64,000 nucleotides of DNA, from assembly GCA_963558965.1 (NCBI GenBank), contig CAUWIT010000008.1, positions 11,730-75,729 of the forward strand. Direction: 5' to 3'. The position numbers and the translations under genes are program-made. The DNA is from Gallibacter sp963558965. Its GTDB lineage: Bacteria > Bacillota > Clostridia > Peptostreptococcales > Anaerovoracaceae. The notes below the pieces were generated by a model, which made no database searches, was not told the DNA's origin, and saw nothing but the letters and a program-made list of their open reading frames with translations. Of the stretch, positions 18,081 through 25,410 are shown piece by piece. Within the stretch, counting starts at the first letter, position 1. The number at the start of each line of letters is the position of its first letter.

Positions 18081-18587
18081 ATGGCAAAAAAACTCATTGC
18101 ATTTTATTCTAGAGCTGATGAAAACTATGTCAATGGCACATTAAAAATGCTAACTGTTGGAAATACAGAAATTGCAGCTGGCATAATAAAAGACCTAACG
18201 GGAGGAGATTTTCTGCATATAGAACAAGTCATTCCTTACTCAAAAGGATACAACGATTGCACAGCTGAGGCAAAAAAAGATCAACAGCAAAATGCTAGAC
18301 CTAAGTTAAAATACTATCCTAAATCTATTGACGACTACGATGTTATCTACTTAGGTTATCCAAATTACTGGAGCACCATGCCAATGGCAGTATTTACATT
18401 TTTGGAACACTATGATTTTTCCGGAAAAACTATAAAGCCATTTTGCACTCACGAAGGCAGCGGTTTAGGCAGCAGTATTTCGGATATAAAAAAACTTTGC
18501 CCTGAAGCAACAGTTGAAAAAGGAATTGCTATCTACGGTAGCAATGTTGAAAAATCAAGAAAAGATATAGAAAGTTGGGTGAGATAA
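18081..18587 (+). CDS. Flavodoxin family protein
   Basis: FMN-binding electron carrier. The protein (168 aa) opens with KKLIAFYSRADENYVNG, a variant phosphate-binding loop, and has VIYLGYPNYWSTMPMAVFTF (typical second flavin-contact region) and FCTHEGSGLGSSISDIKKLCP. These match clostridial short flavodoxins found in oxidoreductase cassettes. SD AAAGGTGG precedes the ATG. First gene of a tight plus-strand operon; the next gene begins 1 nt after its stop. Confidence 0.88.
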   Translation: MAKKLIAFYSRADENYVNGTLKMLTVGNTEIAAGIIKDLTGGDFLHIEQVIPYSKGYNDCTAEAKKDQQQNARPKLKYYPKSIDDYDVIYLGYPNYWSTMPMAVFTFLEHYDFSGKTIKPFCTHEGSGLGSSISDIKKLCPEATVEKGIAIYGSNVEKSRKDIESWVR

Positions 18588-18588
18588 T

Positions 18589-19353
18589 ATGAAAAAAGTA
18601 ACAGCAGGTAGAGATGCATTAGGTAAATTTGCACCTAAATTTGCACAGTTAAATGACGATGTTCTTTTCGGTGAAGTATGGTCAAGAGAAGACAAAATGT
18701 CACCTCACGATCGCTCAATGGCTACAGTTACAGCTTTGGTCGCTCAAGGCATTTGCGACAGCTCCCTAGAACATCACCTAATTACAGCAAAAGAAAATGG
18801 CATTACAAAAACTGAAATCTCAGAGTTATTAACTCATATAGCCTTTTACGTTGGCTGGCCAAAAGCCTGGGCTGCATTTAGACTAGCAACAGAAGTTTGG
18901 AAAGAACCCACTGACCAAAATTCAAATAAACAGGATTTAAAAGCTACCCATCAAGGTTCAATGATATTTCCTATTGGAGAACCAAATGACGGTTTTGCGA
19001 AATATTTTGTTGGACAAAGTTATCTAGCACCCCTATCAACAGAACAAGTAGGTATCTTCAATGTTACCTTTGAACCAGCTTGCCGCAATAACTGGCATAT
19101 CCACAAAGCCTCAAAAGGCGGCGGCCAAATACTTATCTGTATAGCTGGCAAAGGATATTATCAAGAATGGGGCAAGGATGCTCAGTTGCTTGTGCCTGGC
19201 GATGTAGTAAATATCCCACCAGGAGTTAAGCATTGGCACGGCGCTGTAAAAGATAGCTGGTTTTCACATATTGCTATTGAAGTGCCTGGAGAAGATACAC
19301 AAACACAATGGTGTGAACCAGTTTGTGATGAAGAATACGGAAAACTTAAATAA
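18589..19353 (+). CDS. Carboxymuconolactone decarboxylase-like / cupin fusion
   Basis: Two domains. Residues about 15-110 are a CMD/AhpD-like helical domain (FGEVWSREDKMSPHDRSMAT, HLITAKENGITKTEISELLTH). Residues 130-250 are a cupin (NNWHIHKASKGGGQILICI, then PPGVKHWHGA), with His residues that could bind metal. The CMD part has only one Cys (GICDSS), not the CxxC pair of peroxidase-active AhpD, so peroxidase activity is doubtful. CMD-cupin proteins are usual companions of flavodoxins and aldo/keto reductases in Firmicute oxidoreductase cassettes. Substrate unknown. Confidence 0.85.
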   Translation: MKKVTAGRDALGKFAPKFAQLNDDVLFGEVWSREDKMSPHDRSMATVTALVAQGICDSSLEHHLITAKENGITKTEISELLTHIAFYVGWPKAWAAFRLATEVWKEPTDQNSNKQDLKATHQGSMIFPIGEPNDGFAKYFVGQSYLAPLSTEQVGIFNVTFEPACRNNWHIHKASKGGGQILICIAGKGYYQEWGKDAQLLVPGDVVNIPPGVKHWHGAVKDSWFSHIAIEVPGEDTQTQWCEPVCDEEYGKLK

Positions 19354-19377
19354 ATAAAATGGGAGGAGAAGAATTCT

Positions 19378-20235
19378 ATGAATTACATTACATTATCAAA
19401 TGGTGTAAAAATGCCACAACTTGGATACGGTGTATATCAAGTAACAAAAGACGAATGTGAACGTTGCGTATCAGATGCACTAAAAGTAGGATATCGCTCT
19501 ATCGATACAGCACAATCTTATTTCAATGAAGAAGAAGTTGGAAATGCAATTGCAAAATCCGGTATCCCAAGAGAAGAAATTTTCTTAACATCAAAAGTTT
19601 GGATTGAACACTATGGATACGAAGAATGCAAAAAAAGTGTACTTGAATCTCTAGAAAAACTAAAGACTGACTATATAGATTTGATGCTACTTCATCAGCC
19701 CTTTGGCGATTATTACGGTGCTTGGAGAGCACTAGAAGAACTTTACGAAAAGGGTAAACTTCGAGCTATTGGTATCTCTAACTTTTATCCAGACCGTATG
19801 ATTGATATCGCATCTTTTTCAAAAATCAAACCTATGGTAAATCAAATTGAAATTCATCCTCACAATCAGCAAGAAACTGCGAAACAATGGAACGAAAAAT
19901 ATGGTTTACAATTGGAAGCATGGGCACCATTTGGAGAAGGTAGAAGCGGAATGTTTGACCTGCCCGAATTAAAAGCTATCGGAAGCAAATATGGTAAAAC
20001 ACCAGCACAAGTTATGCTTCGCTGGCATCTACAAAGAGGAATCGTTGTCATTCCTAAGTCAACACATATAGAGCGAATGGAAGAAAATCTAGATGTTTTT
20101 GATTTTGAACTAAATGCTGACGAAATGGCTCAAATTGCACTTTTGGATAAAAAAGAAAGTTCATTCTTTTCACATTGTGATCCGAATACAGTAGAATTTT
20201 TTGTCGATTTAGTTGAAAAGCGTAAAAATAATTAA
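19378..20235 (+). CDS. Aldo/keto reductase
   Basis: NAD(P)H-dependent carbonyl reductase of the AKR superfamily (285 aa). The catalytic tetrad is visible: Asp in SIDTAQSYFNEEEVG, the Tyr of the same segment, Lys in LTSKVWIEHYG and His in LMLLHQPFGDY. The GISNFYPDRM, QIEIHPHNQQ and VVIPKSTHIERMEEN cofactor-binding motifs are also present. SD GGGAGGAG. It lies 24 nt after the CMD-cupin gene in the LysR-linked cassette. Physiological substrate unknown. Confidence 0.93.
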   Translation: MNYITLSNGVKMPQLGYGVYQVTKDECERCVSDALKVGYRSIDTAQSYFNEEEVGNAIAKSGIPREEIFLTSKVWIEHYGYEECKKSVLESLEKLKTDYIDLMLLHQPFGDYYGAWRALEELYEKGKLRAIGISNFYPDRMIDIASFSKIKPMVNQIEIHPHNQQETAKQWNEKYGLQLEAWAPFGEGRSGMFDLPELKAIGSKYGKTPAQVMLRWHLQRGIVVIPKSTHIERMEENLDVFDFELNADEMAQIALLDKKESSFFSHCDPNTVEFFVDLVEKRKNN

Positions 20236-20246
20236 GGAGGATTTAG

Positions 20247-20786
20247 ATGAGTAAAAATGTTTTAATTTTATCAGGAAGCCCAAGGAAAAATGGCAACTCC
20301 GATTTGTTGTGTGATGAATTTATGCGTGGCGCCATAGAGAGCGGCAATAAAGTTGAAAAAATAAGGGTGGCCGACAAAAAAATTGCTCCGTGTTCCGGTT
20401 GCTATTACTGCAACTCTCACAATGGCCAATGTGCCCATAAGGATGATATGGCCGATATTTTGCAGAAGATTATCGATGCTGATGTGATCGTCCTTAGCTC
20501 CCCTGTTTATTTTTATTCAATTAGCGCTCAGCTAAAGGCTGTAATCGACCGCACAGTTGCCAGATGGCTTGAGGTGAAAAACAAGGAATTTTATTATATT
20601 GTGACAATGGCCGATGAAGATCTTGCATCTGCTGATACGACTCTCGCTTGTTTCCGCGGCTATGCCGATTGCGTTGAATGCGCTGTTGAAAAAGGCGTTG
20701 TAATCGGGAATGGCGTTTACGATATTGGTGAAGTAAGAGAGACTGCTGTTCCAATGCAGGCATACGAAATGGGAAAAAGCGTTTGA
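20247..20786 (+). CDS. NAD(P)H-dependent FMN reductase / flavodoxin-like protein
   Basis: Flavodoxin-fold oxidoreductase (179 aa): LILSGSPRKNGNSDLLCDEF is the FMN phosphate loop, CSGCYYCNSHNGQCAHKDDM the cysteine segment of the iron-sulfur-flavoprotein-like subgroup, and VIVLSSPVYFYSISAQLKAVIDR the ring-contact motif. Last gene of the LysR-linked cassette, 11 nt after the aldo/keto reductase, SD AAGGAGG. Its codon use looks somewhat more GC-rich than its neighbours by eye. A terminator hairpin follows about 90 nt later. Confidence 0.88.
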   Translation: MSKNVLILSGSPRKNGNSDLLCDEFMRGAIESGNKVEKIRVADKKIAPCSGCYYCNSHNGQCAHKDDMADILQKIIDADVIVLSSPVYFYSISAQLKAVIDRTVARWLEVKNKEFYYIVTMADEDLASADTTLACFRGYADCVECAVEKGVVIGNGVYDIGEVRETAVPMQAYEMGKSV

Positions 20787-20874
20787 TTTGATTGAATTCG
20801 ATTCAATTAAGTACAAGGTGCAGACGACCGAAGGTTGCGACCTGCGTACCTCGGTGGAATCAATGGTAAATGTA

Positions 20875-20910
20875 AAAGGACTCCAAGTCAAAAATGACAT
20901 GGAGTCCTTT
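20875..20910 (+). terminator. Terminator of the oxidoreductase cassette
   Basis: AAAGGACTCCA and TGGAGTCCTTT form an 11-bp perfect stem with a 14-nt loop, ending in TTTGG on the plus strand. Smaller inverted repeats precede it (ATTGAAT-TCG-ATTCAAT at 20791-20807 and CCGAAGGT/ACCTCGG near 20829-20854), so the whole 3' untranslated region may be folded. Confidence 0.65.
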
Positions 20911-21011
20911 GGTTTGCTAACTTTAATTTTTGATATTACGGCTAGCAAAGAACAATTTAAAAAGTTCCATATTAGTTAATACTAGACCATAAAAGATTAA
21001 TTACTTTTAAC

Positions 21012-21139
21012 AATCATTAGTCCGGCTGCCTTCACCGTCTTTATTCGTTGGCATTTTTCAGCTGCCTTCACTGTCTTTATTCGTTGGCATTTATACAGCT
21101 GCCTTCACTGTCTTTATTCGTTGGCACTTACTAATGATT
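21012..21139. repeat. Three tandem ~37-bp repeats within a 10-bp inverted repeat
   Basis: The unit begins GCTGCCTTCACTGTCTTTAT and ends CGTTGGCA plus a variable 8-9-nt tail. Copies start at 21025 (one base different), 21061 and 21098. Each unit begins and ends with complementary TGCC and GGCA, so each could form a small stem. The block is bracketed by AATCATTAGT (21012-21021) and its exact complement ACTAATGATT (21130-21139). No open frame spans it. I do not recognise the element. Confidence 0.8.
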
Positions 21140-21205
21140 TACACCAGTTTAACATATATTTTATGGAATATCAAGTCCAGCTAATTTAATGATTTTAATA
21201 ATTAT

Positions 21206-21757
21206 TTAAATATAGCAAAACATATCTTTCGCCATTTGCCATAGCTCGTGTAGTAGGTTGTTGTATAGCCCGACCCATTTTTTTGGTTCTTCTACTTGCA
21301 TTTGTGGTGTCATCCCCCAAGATTTTTTCATTTTCGGTTCTTGCTCCATAACCCATTCCTTACAATCTTCTTGGACCTGTAATAGGTGATTTATTAATGT
21401 TCCCTCTATATAGCCTCTATACAGAAAGTCCCAATCTTATTCCGTATACGCGCAGGATAGATAGCTTAATCTTGCCTTGCCAAATTGGTCCAATTTTCCT
21501 TCAAATTCCTCTAGTATTATTTCTTCCATTCTGGCTGCTATTTCTTCTGTACTCGCACAATCGTGGAACTCTGACCCTATACAATACATCTCTTGTTTTT
21601 GGTCTTGTTCTATTAGCTGATTTATCAACTCTTCTTCCGTTAAAGCTAGGGGCAATTGATTTAATATCTCTTTTGCCATTTTCTCTACTGATAAATTCGC
21701 TGCTTCGTTGTCTTCTATTCTGTATTTCAATGCTGCCGAGTAAGTTATCATCTTCAT
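21206..21757 (-). pseudogene. TnpV-like protein gene broken by an in-frame stop
   Basis: An ATG with AGGAG upstream opens 106 codons (MKMITYSAALKYRIEDNEAA...) ending at a TAA near 21437. The same frame continues without another stop to 21206 (DWDFLYRGYIEGTLINHLLQ...EEPKKWVGLYNNLLHEL...), for 184 codons in total. The junction (GKARLSYL before, LYRGYIEGTLINHL and KKWVGLYNN after) resembles small TnpV-type proteins carried by clostridial mobile elements, where the corresponding text runs YLKEH then LY...LL.SGKL..HL. I read it as one gene with a nonsense mutation. The family call is tentative; the frame continuity is directly seen. Confidence 0.45.
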
Positions 21758-21842
21758 ATCTATTCTCCTGTCTGTCGCTTTTTTAGTTTGTTATATTTTG
21801 TATTTTCTTTTGTTGCTAAAACTTTACAGATAATTTATTACA

Positions 21843-23068
21843 GTTTTAGAATAACGAAAAACTTGAAGGTACTAAAACCAATCTACAATAGTAGAAATTG
21901 CTTATATTAGTTTTACAGTAACGGAAAACTTAAGGGTACTAAAACTTATTTGCCATTTTGTTTCTCCTTCTATTCGTTTTACAGTAACGGAAAACTTAAG
22001 GGTACTAAAACCTATGACTATAGGAGAAATAATAAAAAACTAGTTTTACAGTAACGGAAAACTTAAGGGTACTAAAACAAATCGATTCCATGTTTATCAG
22101 ATGAAATAGTTTTACAGTAACGGAAAACTTAAGGGTACTAAAACCCATCAACTTCTACCTGGTTAAATCTAAACGTTTTACAGTAACGGAAAACTTAAGG
22201 GTACTAAAACACTTGTTCTAACAATTCTTCAAGCGATATCGTTTTACAGTAACGGAAAACTTAAGGGTACTAAAACTATACCTCCCACTATACAATAACA
22301 TAAAATGTTTTACAGTAACGGAAAACTTAAGGGTACTAAAACTATAATGGAGTTGAACTTAAGGAAAGGAGGGTTTTACAGTAACGGAAAACTTAAGGGT
22401 ACTAAAACAATTTTATGCTGTGCGCTCCGTCCCAACTAGTTTTACAGTAACGGAAAACTTAAGGGTACTAAAACGAATAGCAATAAAAGAACTATATAAT
22501 AACAGTTTTACAGTAACGGAAAACTTAAGGGTACTAAAACTGAAATTATAAAAGGTACTGAAGCACTAGAGTTTTACAGTAACGGAAAACTTAAGGGTAC
22601 TAAAACTCACAAACATTTGATATTACATTCAATGGTGTTTTACAGTAACGGAAAACTTAAGGGTACTAAAACACTTGTATTAGTGTATCGTCAATACTTT
22701 TAGTTTTACAGTAACGGAAAACTTAAGGGTACTAAAACTGTGAGAAATGTCTACAGCTGCTTTGACAAGTTTTACAGTAACGGAAAACTTAAGGGTACTA
22801 AAACATGTTTGCCTCTGTAAGTGCTACACTTGCAGTTTTACAGTAACGGAAAACTTAAGGGTACTAAAACCAAATAGAAAGAGAAAGAATCGACTATATT
22901 GTTTTACAGTAACGGAAAACTTAAGGGTACTAAAACGGGCTATTATCAATTAATTTGTTTATATTTGTTTTACAGTAACGGAAAACTTAAGGGTACTAAA
23001 ACATGATGACTTTTGACGATCTTAAGACTTTAGTTTTACAGTAACGGAAAACTTAAGGGTACTAAAAC
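21843..23068 (-). CRISPR. Type II-A CRISPR array, 19 repeats and 18 spacers
   Basis: A 36-bp repeat recurs every 66 bp. Read on the minus strand it starts GTTTTAGTACCCTTAAG and ends TTACTGTAAAAC. Plus-strand repeat starts: 21843, 21910, 21976, 22043, 22109, then every 66 bp to 23033. Sixteen spacers are 30 nt and two (21879-21909 and 22012-22042) are 31 nt. The 21843 copy has several mismatches and marks the old, leader-distal end. All other copies look identical. Orientation is set by that degenerate end, by the ATTTGAG leader end at 23069-23075, and by the anti-repeat in the tracrRNA, so crRNAs are read on the minus strand. I recognise no spacer target. Confidence 0.98.
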
Positions 23069-23096
23069 CTCAAATCGTCATTTGAAGTTTTAGTTA
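23069..23096 (-). promoter_or_regulatory. CRISPR leader end with ATTTGAG anchoring motif
   Basis: Only 28 nt separate the csn2 stop codon from the first repeat. On the minus strand they end in ...GACGATTTGAG directly against the repeat. ATTTGAG is the known leader-anchoring sequence of type II-A arrays, used by Cas1-Cas2 to direct integration. No promoter fits inside 28 nt, so the array must be transcribed from within or upstream of csn2. Confidence 0.75.
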
Positions 23097-24044
23097 TTAT
23101 ATAATTATTGTCGAATCCATGGTTATATTATCATCCATTTCGCTGTTTTTTTCAATATCAATTATAGCATTGAACATCTTTTGATCATCCTTTTTATTAA
23201 TAAATTCTTCTGTTATCAGTTCAAATGAATGTCGTTCTAAAAATCCATACATTTCATATGTAGAAATATTTCCATTAATATTTTCCAAATGTTTTGATGC
23301 TTTACTACATAACAAATCAATATCCGGAATATTAACAATTCTTTTGTTCACTAAAAAATTAATTCTATCTAAATACTTATAATTTAAATACCTACTATCA
23401 GATGTAGCAATAATCATAAATATATTATTTGATTTTTCTACCATATATGACAATTCTTGTAATTGAGATTTGTTTAAATACGTTTCAACATGATTTAAAT
23501 ATAATAAGTACTTTTCACTTAAATCCGCTCCTAATTGATTTAGCAGATAAACTATTAGTTTCATCTTATCAAAAGTGTCGCCTTCAAAATCTAGTTCAAA
23601 AGTTATGTTTTTCATAGAAAAAATATCTTTTGATAAATTCTTATATTTTAATTTAAAAGCCTTATTTAATTTATATCGTTTTTCAATTAAATTAACAATA
23701 GCATAATATTGTTTTTCTAAACCTAACAGTTCATTTTTAATATCTATAGTATCTAAAAATCTATCATTGAAAATGCCTATTAATGAATCTTTTTTTAGTT
23801 CTATAAATTTCTCTACGTCTTGAAAACTATTTAGTCCAATAAAATTAAATCTTGATCTACTTAATGTTTTCCCCTCTATAAATATATTTACCTCTTCATC
23901 ATTATACTTACTATTTTTCTTTGTGAAATAGTTTTCAAAAAAAGTATAAATTTGATTTGACAACTCTACATCTATAATTCCTATTTGCATATGCTTATCT
24001 GTTTCCATTAGCATAATTTTATTTTCCATTTCAAAACTAATCAT
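23097..24044 (-). CDS. csn2: Csn2-type adaptation protein (long form)
   Basis: Type II-A adaptation protein: rings of Csn2 bind free DNA ends during spacer uptake. At 315 aa it belongs to the long Csn2 variants, not the ~220-aa streptococcal form. Visible segments include ENYFTKKNSKYNDEEVNIFIEGKTL and DLSEKYLLYLNHVETYLNKSQLQEL, followed by a Walker-B-like strand IFMIIATSDSRYL. Recognition rests as much on position (after cas1-cas2, before the array) as on sequence. The start overlaps the cas2 stop as ATGA. Very AT-rich, like the other cas genes. Confidence 0.85.
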   Translation of the reverse strand: MISFEMENKIMLMETDKHMQIGIIDVELSNQIYTFFENYFTKKNSKYNDEEVNIFIEGKTLSRSRFNFIGLNSFQDVEKFIELKKDSLIGIFNDRFLDTIDIKNELLGLEKQYYAIVNLIEKRYKLNKAFKLKYKNLSKDIFSMKNITFELDFEGDTFDKMKLIVYLLNQLGADLSEKYLLYLNHVETYLNKSQLQELSYMVEKSNNIFMIIATSDSRYLNYKYLDRINFLVNKRIVNIPDIDLLCSKASKHLENINGNISTYEMYGFLERHSFELITEEFINKKDDQKMFNAIIDIEKNSEMDDNITMDSTIII

Positions 24045-24367
24045 ATCACTATTATTCTTTCTGCAGTAACAACTTCTTCTATTTCACTTTTCATTCCTAA
24101 AATTAATACCATATCATCATATTGCTTTTCAGTTATACACAACAATCTAATATTACCATTCTTAGGAGTCTCTTGACGTAATTTGCCTTCAAATTTTTTT
24201 GCAAAGTCACGATTAGGGCATGTTCTTACATACACTGAATATTGCATCATAAAAAAACCATTTTCTATTAAAGCTTTTCTAAAATTTCTATATTCCTTTT
24301 TTTCCTCATTAGTATCTGTAGGCAAATCAAAACAACATAATAATTTCACTCTTTCATACCTATTCAT
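24041..24367 (-). CDS. cas2: CRISPR-associated endoribonuclease/adaptation protein Cas2
   Basis: Structural partner of Cas1 in spacer integration. 108 aa, with the ferredoxin-like start RVKLLCCFDLPTDTNEEKKE (Asp after the first strand), RKALIENGFFMMQYSVYVRTCPN and IRLLCITEKQYDDMVLILG, the typical type II Cas2 motifs. Overlaps cas1 by 8 nt and csn2 by 4 nt. Confidence 0.95.
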   Translation of the reverse strand: MNRYERVKLLCCFDLPTDTNEEKKEYRNFRKALIENGFFMMQYSVYVRTCPNRDFAKKFEGKLRQETPKNGNIRLLCITEKQYDDMVLILGMKSEIEEVVTAERIIVI

Positions 24368-25262
24368 CTATCTCTATCCTTGGAGGTAAAAACTCTTCAA
24401 TTTCACCACTTCTACAATATTTTAAAAATGAAGCAATGTATCTTTCAATAGCTACACACATCATTACACTTTGATTATTGTATTTTATTCTACTATTTAA
24501 TATATCTACTAATTTAATACGAACTTCAAGATTAAAAGACTCAATATCTTCTAAAATATTTATTACATATAAATCACAATACGGACGAAATGGTTCCATC
24601 AAATCATCTACCAAATTAAAATTATTATATTCATTTTTATGATGAACACCTATCATTCCTGATAATCCATATGCTACTACTAATCTCGCAAAATATGCTC
24701 TTACGATAGTATAAATATAATTTAGACAAGCATTTCTAATATCCACATCATCATTTCTTACAAAATCACTTCCAAATAATGTGTTGAAATATACTTTAGC
24801 AGCATGTCCTTCTCTATTAGTAATATCTCCAGGTTCTATTTGATTCAAATATTCCTTAAAAAGACTTATTTGTTCTGTTACACTGTCGTCCATTATTTTT
24901 TCCATAACCGCTTTCTGATTATAAATTTTATAATAGATAATTTTACTCCAAGTTTCATCTTTAAAATTTTCAGTCCAACTAATTTGATTTTTAAAAATTT
25001 TTGTTGCTCTTGAATTAGTATTTAATCCAGTAAATATTCCATTAGGCTGATGTTTATAATCACATGTAACTAATGATATATTATATTGTGTAAATGCATC
25101 TAACAATCTAGTAGTTATTATTGCATCTTGATTCGATACAAGAACCATACTTATATCAGATAAAGGAATCGTATATTCACTTTTTCCTTTCTTAATATAT
25201 AAATTATCCATTTTAAGTCTAAGGTATTCACCTTGTTCAACCATAACTATACGCCAGCTCAT
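24360..25262 (-). CDS. cas1: CRISPR-associated integrase Cas1
   Basis: Type II Cas1 integrase (300 aa). The N-terminal beta domain is followed by the catalytic helical domain: the metal-binding Glu is in NREGHAAKVYFNTLFG (about residue 149), and the His and second acidic residue in GMIGVHHKNEYNNFNLVDDL. SD TAGGAG six bases before the ATG. It starts just past the tracrRNA terminator, so its transcription depends on read-through of that terminator or on an internal promoter I cannot see. Confidence 0.96.
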   Translation of the reverse strand: MSWRIVMVEQGEYLRLKMDNLYIKKGKSEYTIPLSDISMVLVSNQDAIITTRLLDAFTQYNISLVTCDYKHQPNGIFTGLNTNSRATKIFKNQISWTENFKDETWSKIIYYKIYNQKAVMEKIMDDSVTEQISLFKEYLNQIEPGDITNREGHAAKVYFNTLFGSDFVRNDDVDIRNACLNYIYTIVRAYFARLVVAYGLSGMIGVHHKNEYNNFNLVDDLMEPFRPYCDLYVINILEDIESFNLEVRIKLVDILNSRIKYNNQSVMMCVAIERYIASFLKYCRSGEIEEFLPPRIEIDE

Positions 25263-25276
25263 ATCAATTACTCCTA

Positions 25277-25376
25277 AAGAAAAAAGGAGAGGAAATCCTC
25301 TCCTTTTGAATTCGGCATTAAGCCTTATTTTAGTAGGCCCTCAAGCCTTTCGTTACTGTACAAGGCGTCCCTTGTA
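25277..25376 (-). ncRNA. tracrRNA
   Basis: On the minus strand an anti-repeat (about 25325-25361) matches the array repeat almost throughout (TACAGTAACG, CTT.AGGG, CTACTAAAA). It is followed by an AAGGC-TTAA-TGCC-like stem loop and a strong AAGGAGAGG/CCTCTCCTT terminator with a T-run. This is the architecture of small type II-A tracrRNAs such as that used by S. aureus Cas9. It has its own promoter at the cas9 stop. The first 20 nt form an 8-bp hairpin (GTACAAGG/CCTTGTAC, 25358-25377) that overlaps the 5' end of the anti-repeat. Confidence 0.92.
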
Positions 25377-25381
25377 CTTAC

Positions 25382-25410
25382 ATTATACAATTAAATCATT
25401 TTATTATCAA
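25382..25410 (-). promoter_or_regulatory. tracrRNA promoter overlapping the cas9 3' end
   Basis: On the minus strand TTGATA (25405-25410, inside the last cas9 codons) and TATAAT (25382-25387) are exactly 17 nt apart, a near-consensus housekeeping promoter. It would start transcription at about 25375, at the foot of the tracrRNA 5' hairpin. Confidence 0.8.

Noticed and set aside
20788..20979. 63-codon frame starting with TTG after the FMN reductase gene
   Set aside because: It runs through a strong terminator hairpin, has no Shine-Dalgarno sequence and no recognisable family.
22747..22953. Open frame with a repeated CFTVTENLRVLK-type peptide
   Set aside because: It is translation of CRISPR repeats and spacers in one frame; the array explains it fully.
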